A stretch of DNA of 64,000 bases. Source: Pseudooceanicola spongiae (GTDB lineage: Bacteria; Pseudomonadota; Alphaproteobacteria; Rhodobacterales; Rhodobacteraceae). Every line of letters begins with the position of its first letter. Position 1 is the stretch's first letter. The translations under genes and the position numbers were made by a program. The stretch lies in assembly GCF_014899185.1 (NCBI RefSeq), contig NZ_CP045201.1:1658501-1722500 (forward strand), written 5' to 3'. A model generated the notes under the pieces. The model had not been told where the DNA came from and did not search any database. It saw nothing but the letters and a program-made list of their open reading frames with translations. This document shows, piece by piece, positions 1-8,879 of the stretch.

Positions 1-714
1 CTGGTGGTCGATGACGATAGCGAGATGCGGGAGATGCTGACGGCCTTCCTGCGCCGCTCGGGGTTCTTCGTGCTGCCTGCGGCGACGCGCGACGAGATCC
101 GCGCCCATCTGGCGGGCGGGCGGATCGATCTGATCCTGCTCGACGTGATGCTGGGCGATGACAGCGGGGTCGAGATCTGCGCCGAGCTGCGCGCTGAACA
201 CGACATGCCGATCATCCTCGTCTCGGCGCTGTCCGCCGATCATCAGCGGATGGCGGGCTATGAGGTCGGCGCGGATGACTATATTGCCAAGCCGTTCAAC
301 CCGCAGCTGCTGCTGGCGCGGGTCCGCGCGGTGCTGCACCGGGCGCGGCGCACGCCCTCGCTGGTCTATCGGCGCAGCACCGGACGCTATGCCTTCGCGG
401 GCTGGATCTATGACGGCAAGCGCGACGAGGTGACCAGCCCTCAGGGCTATCAGGTGGCCCTGTCGCGGCGCGAGACCGAGCTGCTGAAGGTGCTGCTGGC
501 CAACCCCCACATCCCCCTGACGCGCGAGGAGATCGCCGCCGCGCTCGACATGTGCGAGGACGGCGCGACCGAGGCCTCGGGGCGCGCCATCGACGTGCTG
601 GTGGGGCGGTTGCGCAGCAAGATCGAACGCAGCGCGAAAGAGCCCGACATCCTCAAGACCGTGCGCGGCACCGGCTATATCCTCGCCGTGGATGTCAGCG
701 TGGCGGCGGCATGA
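1..714 (+). CDS. OmpR/PhoB-family response regulator (5' end cut by window)
   Basis: This is a two-component response regulator that would bind DNA after phosphorylation. The reading frame is open from the first base (L-V-V-D-D-D), so the true start lies just outside the window. The receiver shows the acidic pocket D-D-D, the phospho-acceptor in LILLDVMLG (codon 48 of the visible part), and the conserved lysine in YIAKPF. The C-terminal half is a winged helix with a typical ending (DILKTVRGTGYIL). The histidine kinase gene begins 13 bases after its stop, so the two form one operon and almost certainly one signalling pair. The stimulus is not evident from the neighbours. Confidence 0.93.
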   Translation: MVVDDDSEMREMLTAFLRRSGFFVLPAATRDEIRAHLAGGRIDLILLDVMLGDDSGVEICAELRAEHDMPIILVSALSADHQRMAGYEVGADDYIAKPFNPQLLLARVRAVLHRARRTPSLVYRRSTGRYAFAGWIYDGKRDEVTSPQGYQVALSRRETELLKVLLANPHIPLTREEIAAALDMCEDGATEASGRAIDVLVGRLRSKIERSAKEPDILKTVRGTGYILAVDVSVAAA

Positions 715-727
715 GGACCCCGCAGCG

Positions 728-2179
728 ATGATCGCAGGCTCGGCCAGCCTGCGCAGGCTCGGCACGATCTGGATGCTGAGCGCCTTTGCCGCCGGGGGGC
801 TGTCGGCGGGGCTCTGGTTCAGCGCGCAATCCGCCTGGGACGCCTATCTCTCGCGCGCCTATGTCGCGGGGGTGACGCTCTATGATGCGCTGTCGCACCC
901 CAGCGCGACGCTTGAGGGGGTGACGATCCGCCCGGTGGCGCCCGCCGATCTGGAGCTTGCGGAGCGCGGCGCCTTCAACCGGATGCCGGATGTCCCGACC
1001 CCGGCCTATGTCACCCGCGCCTCGATCCGGGACGCCACGAACGACGATTTCGGCGGGCTGCAGCTGCGCCTTGCCATCGTGTCGGACGGGGTGCGCTATG
1101 AGGTGGCGCAGCTGAACCCCGGGGACGGGCGCAGCGCGCCGGAAAAGCTGGGCCATGTGACGCGGCTGCTGGCGAGCTATTGTTCCCAGCCGGTCCTGTT
1201 TGCCCAGATGGGCGATGCGCCCTGGCAGCGGATCGACGGGCGCGCCGTCTGGGGCTGTGACGCGGCCCCGCGCGACACCCGGCTGATCGGCCTGTTGATT
1301 GCGCTGCTGGCGCTGGCCGCGATCTATACCCGCGTGGCGGGCACCTCGGCGCAGTTCGTGCAGTTTGCCGAGACGCTGCGCAGCCGCCGCCGTCTTGGCG
1401 GGCCACAGGCCTATACCGCCGAGGGCCCGCAGGAGCTGGGGGCGATTGTCGAGGCGGTGAACGCCTATCTTGAGGCCGAGCGCGATCAGCTGTCGCGCCG
1501 CGCCACGGTGCTCTCCGGGGTCAGCCATGACCTTGGCACGCCTGCGACGCGGTTGCGGCTGCGCACGGCGCTGATCACCGACGACGCCCTGCGCGCGAAG
1601 TTCGACACCGACATCGACCGCATGACCGGCATGATCGAAAGCGTGCTGACCTATACGCGCTCCGAACTCAGCGTCGAGGCGCCGCGCCAGATCTCTCTGT
1701 CGGCGCTGGTGCACTCCATCGTGGCGGATTTTCAGGACATGGGCCTGCCGGTCGAGCTGAGCGAGGCCGGACCGCAGATGTTGCAGAGCAGTGGATCGGT
1801 CTTTGGCGCGCGCACCCGCGCCACCGCCCTGCCCGACAGTGGCCGCGTGCTGGTGACGGCGCGCCCCGTCGCCCTGCAGCGCGCGGTCACCAACCTGATC
1901 GACAATGCGCTGAAGTATGGGCGCCGCGCCCGCGTCGAGCTGGTTGCGACCTCAGAGAGCGCCGTTATCGCCATCGAGGACGAGGGCACAGAGCAGCGCG
2001 CCGAGGAGGTCGAGGCGCTGATGCAGCCGTTCCGGCGCGGCGCCAATGCCGGGGCGATCGAGGGCTTTGGCCTCGGGCTGACCATCGTCATGGCGGTGGC
2101 CGAACAGCATGGTGGGGCCCTGAGCTTTGCCAATGGCCGCCGGGGTCTGCGCGCCCAGCTGGAGATCCGGCGCAGCTGA
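728..2179 (+). CDS. Membrane sensor histidine kinase
   Basis: This is the sensor kinase partner of the upstream regulator. I chose the ATG at 728 because it gives a normal N-terminus. An earlier ATG at 692 would overlap the regulator and add 12 non-membrane residues. One membrane helix lies at about residues 10-30, followed by a periplasmic domain of about 160 residues and a second helix (LIGLLIALLALAAIY). A HAMP-like linker comes next, then the H-box with phospho-His267 in GVSHDLGTPATRL, an N-box (LIDNALKYG) and a G-box (FGLGLTIV). The order matches EnvZ/OmpB-class kinases. The ligand is unknown. A 60-base gap separates it from the reductase downstream. Confidence 0.93.
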   Translation: MIAGSASLRRLGTIWMLSAFAAGGLSAGLWFSAQSAWDAYLSRAYVAGVTLYDALSHPSATLEGVTIRPVAPADLELAERGAFNRMPDVPTPAYVTRASIRDATNDDFGGLQLRLAIVSDGVRYEVAQLNPGDGRSAPEKLGHVTRLLASYCSQPVLFAQMGDAPWQRIDGRAVWGCDAAPRDTRLIGLLIALLALAAIYTRVAGTSAQFVQFAETLRSRRRLGGPQAYTAEGPQELGAIVEAVNAYLEAERDQLSRRATVLSGVSHDLGTPATRLRLRTALITDDALRAKFDTDIDRMTGMIESVLTYTRSELSVEAPRQISLSALVHSIVADFQDMGLPVELSEAGPQMLQSSGSVFGARTRATALPDSGRVLVTARPVALQRAVTNLIDNALKYGRRARVELVATSESAVIAIEDEGTEQRAEEVEALMQPFRRGANAGAIEGFGLGLTIVMAVAEQHGGALSFANGRRGLRAQLEIRRS

Positions 2180-2239
2180 GGTTGCGGGGGCGGCAGGGCG
2201 CGTTAGGGTGGCGGGGGCAGACACCCGGAGGGAACCGAA

Positions 2240-3055
2240 ATGCAGCACGAGATGACACAAGCCCCACGGATTGCGCTGGTCGGGGCGAGCGGCTGGCTGG
2301 GGCGCTACATCGGCCCGGCGCTGTTGCGCGCGGGCGTGACCGAGCCGGGCCGCTTTGGCGCGGTGAACCGGAGCGGGCCGAGCGACGCCTACGCCGGGTT
2401 TGACGGAATCGAGTGGGTCGGCGCGCTGAAGGACCTGAGCCAGACGCCGGACGTGGTGATCCTGTCGCTGCGCCCGCATGAGTTTCGCACGGCAAGATTT
2501 CACTGCCCCGACGCGTTGGTGATCTCGGTGATGGCGGGGGTGACGGTCGAGGAACTGCGCGCTCATACCGGATCGCAGCGCCTGCTGCGTGCTCTGCCGA
2601 ATGCGCTGGCCGAGGTCGGGCAGTCCTATTCGCCCTGGCTCGCGACGCCGGGCGTGAGCGCGGACGAGCGCGCCCTCGGCCAGGAAATCCTGCGCGGGAT
2701 CGGCCGCGAAGCGGAGGTCCCGGACGAAGCGGCGCTGGACGTATTGACGACGCTGTCGGGCGCGGGCCCGGCCTTTGCGGCGCTGCTGGCGCAGGCGCTG
2801 ATCGAGGCAGCCAAGAACGCCGGTCTGAGCGAGGCGGTGGCGCAGGGGGCAGCCGAGAACCTGATCTGCGGTGCGGCGCATCTGATGGCAGGCAAGGTCG
2901 GCACCGCCCCGGCCATCGTGCAGAGTTTCCTCGACTATGACGGGGTGATTGCGGCGGCGCTGCGGGCGGCGCAGGACGCGGGTTTCGAGCAGGCGGTACA
3001 GGCGGCGGTGGACGCCGGGCTGACCCGGGTGCAGGCGATGATCTCCGAGGGCTAG
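2240..3055 (+). CDS. Pyrroline-5-carboxylate reductase-like NAD(P) oxidoreductase
   Basis: A 271-residue protein of the P5C reductase (ProC) family, which reduces pyrroline-5-carboxylate to proline in the cytoplasm. The N-terminal nucleotide fold carries ALVGASGWLG, a departure from the usual GxGxMG loop. The C-terminal dimer domain has the family signature (LSGAGPAFAALLAQALIEAA). The altered loop and modest length suggest it could act on a different imino substrate, so I do not assign proC. It has a purine-rich leader (ggagggaaccgaa) 5-6 bases before ATG. The neighbours do not explain its role. Confidence 0.8.
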   Translation: MQHEMTQAPRIALVGASGWLGRYIGPALLRAGVTEPGRFGAVNRSGPSDAYAGFDGIEWVGALKDLSQTPDVVILSLRPHEFRTARFHCPDALVISVMAGVTVEELRAHTGSQRLLRALPNALAEVGQSYSPWLATPGVSADERALGQEILRGIGREAEVPDEAALDVLTTLSGAGPAFAALLAQALIEAAKNAGLSEAVAQGAAENLICGAAHLMAGKVGTAPAIVQSFLDYDGVIAAALRAAQDAGFEQAVQAAVDAGLTRVQAMISEG

Positions 3056-3109
3056 GGGGTGCGGGGTCGGTGTGTGAAGAGGGGGGCGCTGCCACGGACA
3101 CGTTGAAAA

Positions 3110-3166
3110 GGGGGCTCTGCCCCCGTCGCTGGCGCGACTCCCCCGAAGTATTTTGCGCAAGATGAC
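3110..3166. repeat. Dispersed extragenic repeat, copy 1
   Basis: A GC-rich intergenic sequence running from gggggctctgcccccgtcg to the motif gcgcaagatgac. It recurs in inverted orientation at 44285-44347 with only a few changes. It sits between convergent gene ends. Its self-complementary G/C tracts could form a hairpin. This is seen directly. I believe similar sequences are common between genes in Rhodobacteraceae, but that is from memory. Confidence 0.8.
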
Positions 3167-3182
3167 GGGGGAGCCGGTGTGC

Positions 3183-4355
3183 TCAGGCCGGGGTGGGCAG
3201 TTCGGATTCGATCAGGGTGATCAGGGTCTCGGCGATGACCGGGATCAGGTCGTCGTTGAAGTCGTAGGCGGGGTGGTGGACCATCGCCTGGGCGTGACCC
3301 GTGCGCGCCATGCCGAAGTTCAGGTAGGCCCCCGGCACCGCGTTCAGCATATAGGCGAAGTCTTCGGCGGCGAGCAGCGGGTCGGCCTCGGCGAAGGTCA
3401 CCGGCGTGGCATCGGAGGCGAGGATGGTTGCGGCATGGGCCGCCGCTTCGGCGTCGTTGGTGAGGGGAGGGTAGCCGTAATCCCAGGCGATATCGGCCTC
3501 GATCCCGCGGGCGGCGGCGTGATGGGTCACGATGGACTTGATGCCGGTTTCCAGGAAGCCGCGGTCCTCGGGGGAGAGACAGCGGACCGTGCCGCTCATC
3601 CAGCCGCTCTCGGCGATGACGTTATGGGCCGAGCCGACGTGGATCTGGGTGACTGAGACGACGGCGCTGTGCAGCGGGTTGATGCCGCGCGAGATCAGGC
3701 TTTGCAGGGCGAGGGTGATTTCCGAGATCAGCAGGGCGCAGTCTTTCGACATATGGGGCATGGCCGCGTGGCCGCCCTTGCCGGTGAAGGTGATCCTGAA
3801 GCCATCGGCGGAGGCCATCATCGGCCCCGGCCGCGTGGCACCGATGCCGAAGGGCAGATCGGGGGCGTTGTGGAAGCCGTAGATGCGGTCGCAGGGGAAG
3901 CGGGTGAAGAGGCCTTCTTCGACCATTCTCAGCCCGCCGCCGAGGCCTTCTTCGGCGGGCTGGAAGATCAGGTGGACGGTGCCACTGAAGCTGCCGTGGG
4001 CGGCCAGCGCCTCGGCGGTGGCGAGCAGGGAGACGGTATGGCCATCGTGGCCGCAGCCGTGAAAGACGCCGGGGGTCTTCGAGGCATAGGGGGCGTTGGT
4101 CTGTTCGTCCATCGGCAGGGCGTCCATGTCGGCGCGGAGGCCGATGCTGGGCCCCTCGCCCCGTTTCAGCGTCGCGACGAGGCCGGTGGTGGCAATGCCG
4201 GTGGTGACCTCGTAGCCCGCCTTGCGCAGGCGGTCGGCGACCAGCGCCGAGGTGCGGTGCTCCTGAAAGCCGAGCTCCGGGTGGGCGTGGATGTCGCGGC
4301 GCAGGGCGCGGTGGTCGTCGAAGGCTTGGGCGAGGAAATCGGAGACGGCGGTCAT
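3183..4355 (-). CDS. M20-family amidohydrolase (hippurate hydrolase/aminoacylase type)
   Basis: A 390-residue zinc peptidase-fold enzyme that hydrolyses N-acyl amino acids or related amides. The ATG at 4355 gives MTAVSDFLAQ. An in-frame extension to 4514 is rich in Ala/Pro/Arg and not protein-like. The motifs are those of the HipO/AbgA group: HAHPELGFQE, LRADMDALPM, HGCGHDGHT (metal ligands), PAEEGLGGG (catalytic glutamates) and a lid domain around GKGGHAAMPH. There is no signal peptide, so it is probably cytoplasmic. It lies downstream of the solute-binding protein on the same strand after a 116-base gap. A shared operon is possible but not clear. The exact substrate cannot be told. Confidence 0.92.
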   Translation of the reverse strand: MTAVSDFLAQAFDDHRALRRDIHAHPELGFQEHRTSALVADRLRKAGYEVTTGIATTGLVATLKRGEGPSIGLRADMDALPMDEQTNAPYASKTPGVFHGCGHDGHTVSLLATAEALAAHGSFSGTVHLIFQPAEEGLGGGLRMVEEGLFTRFPCDRIYGFHNAPDLPFGIGATRPGPMMASADGFRITFTGKGGHAAMPHMSKDCALLISEITLALQSLISRGINPLHSAVVSVTQIHVGSAHNVIAESGWMSGTVRCLSPEDRGFLETGIKSIVTHHAAARGIEADIAWDYGYPPLTNDAEAAAHAATILASDATPVTFAEADPLLAAEDFAYMLNAVPGAYLNFGMARTGHAQAMVHHPAYDFNDDLIPVIAETLITLIESELPTPA

Positions 4356-4471
4356 CTGGGGCCTTTCGGGTGGGGCGCGGGGTCGCGGCAACTTCGCCCA
4401 AGCGGGCGGGCGGTGCAAGGGTGCGAGGTCCGCGCCCGAAGGGCAAGCGGCTGCAGCCGCGGCGCTGGTGG

Positions 4472-5554
4472 TCAGGGCCCGGTTCTGAGGCTGGTGCCGA
4501 AGGTGGCGCGCCATTGTGCCACGAAGCGCTGGCGGCGGTGCTGGTCCATCGCGATCAGCAGCTTGGGGTCGATCGCGATGGGGCGTTGCGCGCTTTCCGA
4601 CAGCGAGGAGACATCCCCGTCGAGCCGCTGCACCAGGCTGCTTTGCGCCAGGATCGCCTGACCGCCCGGTGACAGCAGGAATTCCAGCAGCGCCGCCGCC
4701 CCGTCTTTCTGTGCCGCGCCCTTCGGGATCATGAAGGCGCGCGACAGGAAAAACGTGTAATCCTCGGGCTGAATGACGCCGATATTGGGCCCATGCACCG
4801 CCGCCACGTAGGAGCCGAGCACGTTGTAGGCGATCAGATAGCGCCCCTCGGCCACGCCCTCGATGATCTCGTTGGAACAGCAGGTGGCCACGGCTTCGGT
4901 GCGCGCGAAGCCCTCCAGCAGGCCGCCGAAGGTCGTCGCCTCAAGGCTGTCCATGAAGGAGAACAGATAGCCCAGCCCCGAAGATTCGATATCATAGGTG
5001 GCGATCTTGCCGCGATAGGGCGAATTCGGGCGTCGCATCAGATCCAGCAGCCCAAAGCGGGTGCGGGGCGCCTCGGCCGCCGGCACCAGCGCGGTGTTGT
5101 AGATGATCACCGCCGGTTCATGGGTGATACCCCAGAGCTCATCGCGCCAGCGCCGCGCGGGCGCCAACGCCTCGGTCACGGGCGAGGCATAGGGGCTGGC
5201 GCAGGCGCGGTTCACCAGATCGACCATCTGGTGCACACCCGAGGAAAACACCACGTCCGCCGAAGCGCCCTGCCCCTGACAGCCCGCAAGGCTGACATCA
5301 TAGAGCGCGTTGGAGCCCCATTGTTCATAGGTCAGCGCCAGCGCCGGGTTCAGCGCCACGAAGGCCTCCAGCGCCGGGGCAAGGATGGCGAGGTCGGTGG
5401 TCGAGCGCACCAGCAGCTCGCGCACGCTACCAGGACCGGCGCCCAGCCCCGCGCCGACAAAGCGCGCCACGGCTTCCTGCGCGCGCAGCGGTGTCGCCAG
5501 AGACAGCGAAAGAGACAGCGCCAGAAAGGCCCTGCGCAGCGGTGCCCAGTTCAT
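4472..5554 (-). CDS. Periplasmic solute-binding protein coupled to the TctDE two-component system
   Basis: A 360-residue extracytoplasmic binding protein of the iron/phosphoglycerate (FbpA/PgtC-like) fold. It has a Sec signal peptide (hydrophobic LALSLSLSLATPLRAQ, cleavage near residue 26). The start overlaps the kinase stop by 4 bases, and no permease or ATPase gene lies nearby. It is therefore probably not a transport component but a periplasmic ligand sensor for the kinase, as known for PgtC with PgtAB. Recognisable stretches include WGITHEPAVIIYN and FFLSRAFMIPKGA. Its ligand is likely a carboxylate taken up by the adjacent Tct transporter (inference). Confidence 0.82.
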   Translation of the reverse strand: MNWAPLRRAFLALSLSLSLATPLRAQEAVARFVGAGLGAGPGSVRELLVRSTTDLAILAPALEAFVALNPALALTYEQWGSNALYDVSLAGCQGQGASADVVFSSGVHQMVDLVNRACASPYASPVTEALAPARRWRDELWGITHEPAVIIYNTALVPAAEAPRTRFGLLDLMRRPNSPYRGKIATYDIESSGLGYLFSFMDSLEATTFGGLLEGFARTEAVATCCSNEIIEGVAEGRYLIAYNVLGSYVAAVHGPNIGVIQPEDYTFFLSRAFMIPKGAAQKDGAAALLEFLLSPGGQAILAQSSLVQRLDGDVSSLSESAQRPIAIDPKLLIAMDQHRRQRFVAQWRATFGTSLRTGP

Positions 5555-6960
5555 GCGGTGTCTCCCGTGCTCATGCTCGTCCCCTGCTCCGGCAGGGCCA
5601 GCGTGACGCGGAACCCGGCCTCGCCCCGGCCCATGTTCAGCTGGCCGCCAAAGGCTTCGGCCACCGCGCGCACGATCGACAGCCCCAGCCCGGCGCTGTT
5701 GCCGCGCGAGGCCGCCGACCGCTCGAACCGCCCACCGATGCGCGCCAGCAGATCCGCCGGCGGGCCCTCGCCCGCATCCTCGACCCAGATCTCGGCCATG
5801 GCACCGGTGGCGCTGACCCCCAGCCGCACCGGCGACTTGCCGTGGCGCAGCGCATTGCCGAGCATGTTCTTCACCGCCTCGCAGAGCGAGACTTCGTCGC
5901 CCAAGACCTGCACCGGCGTCTCGCCGATCACCAGCTCGACCTCGGCACCGGGGGCCAGCACCTCGTGATCGCGCTGCTCGATCACCAGCAGGGCAATGTC
6001 GCGCAGATCGACAGTTTCGGGGGGCGCATTATCGGTGCGGTGGATCACCAGCGCCCGCGACAGCATCTGGTCGAGCAGATTGCCGAGCGAGCGCGTGCGC
6101 CGCAACAGCCGCTCCAGCCGCTGCGGCAGCTGATCAGTGTCGTCCTCCAGCGCCAGTTCGGCCTGCGCACGGATCGCCGCGACAGGCGTGCGCAGCTGAT
6201 GCGCCGTGTCCGAAATCAGGTGTTTCATCGAGCCGACCTGCCGGTCGAGCCGCGCCATGAAGCGGTTGAGCGCGCGCACCGTCACCGCCACCTCGGCCGG
6301 GCCATCCTCGGCCATCGGGGTCAGGTCGTAGGGGTCGCGCGCCAACAGTTGATCGGCCAGACGCTCCAGCGGGCGCATCGCCGAGCGGATCACCAGAAAC
6401 GCCCCGAGGATCAGCGCCAGCCCCCCAAGCCCCGTGACCAGCAGCGCGCCGCGCGTGATCTCCAGCGCCATGGCATTGCGCGCCCGCAGCGTCTGTCCGA
6501 CGGTGATCGAGACGCGGCCCGAATAATCCCGTTCGGAAAACCGCCGCAGGATGGTGACATAGCGCGCCGCCTCGCCCTGCATCGGTGCGTCGAAATACAG
6601 CGGCTCGCGCCCCGGCTGCGCGCCATGTGCGGGCGGGCGGGCCTCGCTGTAGCCGGTCAGCAGCACGCCCTCGGCGTCGCGCACGGCGTAGGAAATCCGG
6701 TCCTCGACCGCCAGCGCCAGCAGGCCAAAGGCCGACACCGGGATATCGGCCACGGGCGAGGCGTCGATGATATCAATGGATTCGGCAATGTCGCGGGCCG
6801 CGCCGACCAGCAGCCGGTCATAGGCCTGTTGCGCGGCGTTGCGGCCATAGGCGAAGGCGGCCAGCGTCACCACGCAGCCCCCCACCGCCAGCAGTGACAG
6901 CACACCGATCATCACCCGCGACAGCAGGGACCGTTCGGCGCGCGCCTCAGCCACCGACAT
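5551..6960 (-). CDS. tctE: Sensor histidine kinase TctE
   Basis: A 469-residue membrane kinase controlling the tricarboxylate transporter. Two membrane helices (about residues 15-35 and 170-195) flank a periplasmic domain of the TctE N-terminal type. A HAMP region (RPLERLADQL) follows, then the H-box with His254 (DTAHQLRTPVAAI), an N-box (MLGNALRHGKSP) and a G-box (GLGLSIVRAV). Its start overlaps the tctD stop by 14 bases, and its stop overlaps the binding-protein start by 4 bases, so these genes are translationally coupled in the order tctD-tctE-binding protein. The two-component set is divergent from tctCBA, the classical arrangement for carboxylate-induced transport. Confidence 0.92.
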   Translation of the reverse strand: MSVAEARAERSLLSRVMIGVLSLLAVGGCVVTLAAFAYGRNAAQQAYDRLLVGAARDIAESIDIIDASPVADIPVSAFGLLALAVEDRISYAVRDAEGVLLTGYSEARPPAHGAQPGREPLYFDAPMQGEAARYVTILRRFSERDYSGRVSITVGQTLRARNAMALEITRGALLVTGLGGLALILGAFLVIRSAMRPLERLADQLLARDPYDLTPMAEDGPAEVAVTVRALNRFMARLDRQVGSMKHLISDTAHQLRTPVAAIRAQAELALEDDTDQLPQRLERLLRRTRSLGNLLDQMLSRALVIHRTDNAPPETVDLRDIALLVIEQRDHEVLAPGAEVELVIGETPVQVLGDEVSLCEAVKNMLGNALRHGKSPVRLGVSATGAMAEIWVEDAGEGPPADLLARIGGRFERSAASRGNSAGLGLSIVRAVAEAFGGQLNMGRGEAGFRVTLALPEQGTSMSTGDTA

Positions 6961-7618
6961 AGATCCGGTAGCCGATGCCGCGCTGCGTCTCGATGCTGAC
7001 GCCCGATCCCGCCAGCTTCTTGCGCAGCCGCGCGATATAAAGCTCGATCGCGTTCAGCCCGACATCGGCGTCGTCAAAGGCGAACAGCCCGTCATAGAGG
7101 CGCTTCTTGCTCAGCACCTGTTTCTGATTGCGCAGCAGCAGCCCCAGCAGCGTCGCCTCGCGCCGGGTCAGATCCAGCGCCTCGCCCGACAGCGTGGCGC
7201 TGAGGGCGGCGGGCTGAAACGCCAGCGGGCCAAGGCTGATCACGTCGGATTTCTGGTCCGCATCGCGCCGGATCAGGGCACGCAACCGCGCCTCAAGCTC
7301 GCGCTGGTCGAAGGGTTTCACGAGGTAGTCATCGGCCCCGAGGTCCAGTGCCGAGACCCGGTCATCGACGGAAAACAGCGCCGTCAGCATCAGTACCGGG
7401 GTGCGGTCGTTCTTTTGGCGCAGGTCCTGCAGCAGCTCGGTGCCATTGCGGTCGGGCAGGTTGATGTCGAGCACGATGGCGTCGTATTTCTGCACCGACA
7501 GGAAATCCTCGGCCAGGGCAACGCTGTCGGCCAGGTCACAGGCCATGCCGGATTTGCCAAGCCGGATCGCCATCGCCTCGGCCATATCCGTTGCATCCTC
7601 AACAATCAGAACCCGCAT
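6947..7618 (-). CDS. tctD: Response regulator TctD (OmpR family)
   Basis: A 223-residue regulator expected to activate the divergent tctCBA operon. The start is at ATG 7618 (MRVLIVEDATD). A longer frame to 7693 would run into the promoter region. The receiver has the acidic residues E7-D8, phospho-acceptor Asp51 (YDAIVLDINLPD), and lysine in YLVKPFD. The C-terminal winged helix includes LTRREATLLGLL and ends in QRGIGYRIYV. The 178-base gap to tctC must hold the promoters and regulator sites for both directions. Confidence 0.92.
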   Translation of the reverse strand: MRVLIVEDATDMAEAMAIRLGKSGMACDLADSVALAEDFLSVQKYDAIVLDINLPDRNGTELLQDLRQKNDRTPVLMLTALFSVDDRVSALDLGADDYLVKPFDQRELEARLRALIRRDADQKSDVISLGPLAFQPAALSATLSGEALDLTRREATLLGLLLRNQKQVLSKKRLYDGLFAFDDADVGLNAIELYIARLRKKLAGSGVSIETQRGIGYRIYVGG

Positions 7619-7796
7619 AGACACCCTCCGTTTGTGCCCCTGACTGCCATTTTGCCCGGTGACAGGTTCATGACAGGTATTCGCACTATTCATAGCTCAT
7701 AGCCATTCGCGAGGAGCCTGCAAAGTGCGGTGCGTTGGCTGCGGACCCCGGGCGGCCCTACGGCCCGGATGAAATCAGACTTGGAGGAGTTATCAC

Positions 7797-8786
7797 ATGA
7801 TTTTCAAGGCAACCCGCCTCACCGTCGCGGCCGCTCTGTTCGGCGCGTTCCCCCTGGCCGTTCTGGCACAGGACTTCACCCCCGAGAACCCCGAGTGCAT
7901 CGCCCCCGCCAACCCCGGTGGCGGCTGGGATTTCACCTGCCGTCAGGTCGGTAAATCGCTGCAGGACGAAGGCTTGCTGAGCAAGACCGTGCAGGTCGTC
8001 AACCTCGCCGGCGGCGGCGGCGGCGTCGCCTTCGCCGAAGTCGTCAACAAGCGCAACGACGACAATGACCTGATCGTCGCCGCTTCGACCGCGACCGCCA
8101 CGCGCCTCGCACAAGGGGCCTATCCGGGCAACACCATGGACCAGGTCCGCTGGCTGGCCTCGGTCGGCGCGGATTACGGCGTCATCGCCGTGGCCAAGGA
8201 CAGCGACATCGCCGACCTGCCCGCCCTGCTTGAGATCATCAAGAACGACCCCACCAAGATTTCCGTCGCCGGTGGCTCGGCTGTGGGTGGCTGGGATCAC
8301 CTCAAGGTGCTGATCGCCGCCAACGCCTATGGCATCGAAGACGTGCGCAAGATCAAGTACATCGCCTTTGATGGCGGCGGCGAGGCTGTCACCCAGCTGC
8401 TGGCCGGCTCCGTGCAGGCCTTCACCGGCGATCTCTCCGAGGCCAAGGGTTTCGTCGACAGCGGCGACATCAAGGTGCTGGCGGTCCTGTCGCCTGAGCG
8501 TCTGGAGGGCGAATTCGCCGACTTCCCGACTGCCCGCGAACAGGGTGTCGAGGCGATCGGTGCCAACTGGCGCGGCTTCTATGCGCCCGGTGGCATGTCC
8601 GACGCGGCCTACGAAGCCTGGGTGTCCAAGATCGGCACGCTCTATGCTTCGGACAAGTGGAAAGAGATCATGAAGACCAACGGTCTGGCCCCTCTCGACC
8701 TGCAAGGCGCTGAATTCGAAGAATTCGTCGCCGCCTCCGTCCAGCAGATCCAGGACATCTCGCGCGAGATCGGCATCATCAAGTAA
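7797..8786 (+). CDS. tctC: Tripartite tricarboxylate transporter binding protein TctC
   Basis: A 329-residue periplasmic binding protein that captures a carboxylate for TctAB, a sodium- or proton-driven secondary transporter. A Sec signal peptide (AAALFGAFPLAVLA, cut before QD) starts the protein. The mature part shows the family's N-terminal pattern PANPGGGWDFTCRQ and a glycine-rich loop (LAGGGGGVAF). A strong site (ggaggagt) lies 8 bases before ATG. A hairpin after the gene probably limits read-through, which would give more binding protein than membrane parts. The ligand may be citrate, tricarballylate, an aromatic acid or another carboxylate. Confidence 0.94.
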   Translation: MIFKATRLTVAAALFGAFPLAVLAQDFTPENPECIAPANPGGGWDFTCRQVGKSLQDEGLLSKTVQVVNLAGGGGGVAFAEVVNKRNDDNDLIVAASTATATRLAQGAYPGNTMDQVRWLASVGADYGVIAVAKDSDIADLPALLEIIKNDPTKISVAGGSAVGGWDHLKVLIAANAYGIEDVRKIKYIAFDGGGEAVTQLLAGSVQAFTGDLSEAKGFVDSGDIKVLAVLSPERLEGEFADFPTAREQGVEAIGANWRGFYAPGGMSDAAYEAWVSKIGTLYASDKWKEIMKTNGLAPLDLQGAEFEEFVAASVQQIQDISREIGIIK

Positions 8787-8815
8787 TCGGCCCCCCTTTC
8801 GGCTGACCCCAACAA

Positions 8816-8838
8816 GGGCGCCCCTCGGGGCGTCCTTT
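8816..8838 (+). terminator. Attenuating hairpin between tctC and tctB
   Basis: An 8-bp GC stem (gggcgccc / ggcgtcc region, one G-T pair) with tetraloop ctcg, followed by only three Ts. It ends 41 bases before tctB. A weak terminator here would leave tctC as the most abundant transcript, as is common for binding-protein operons. Confidence 0.7.
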
Positions 8839-8879
8839 CCACACATCCCCCTTCCCAATTGTCGCACCAGGAGATCCTC

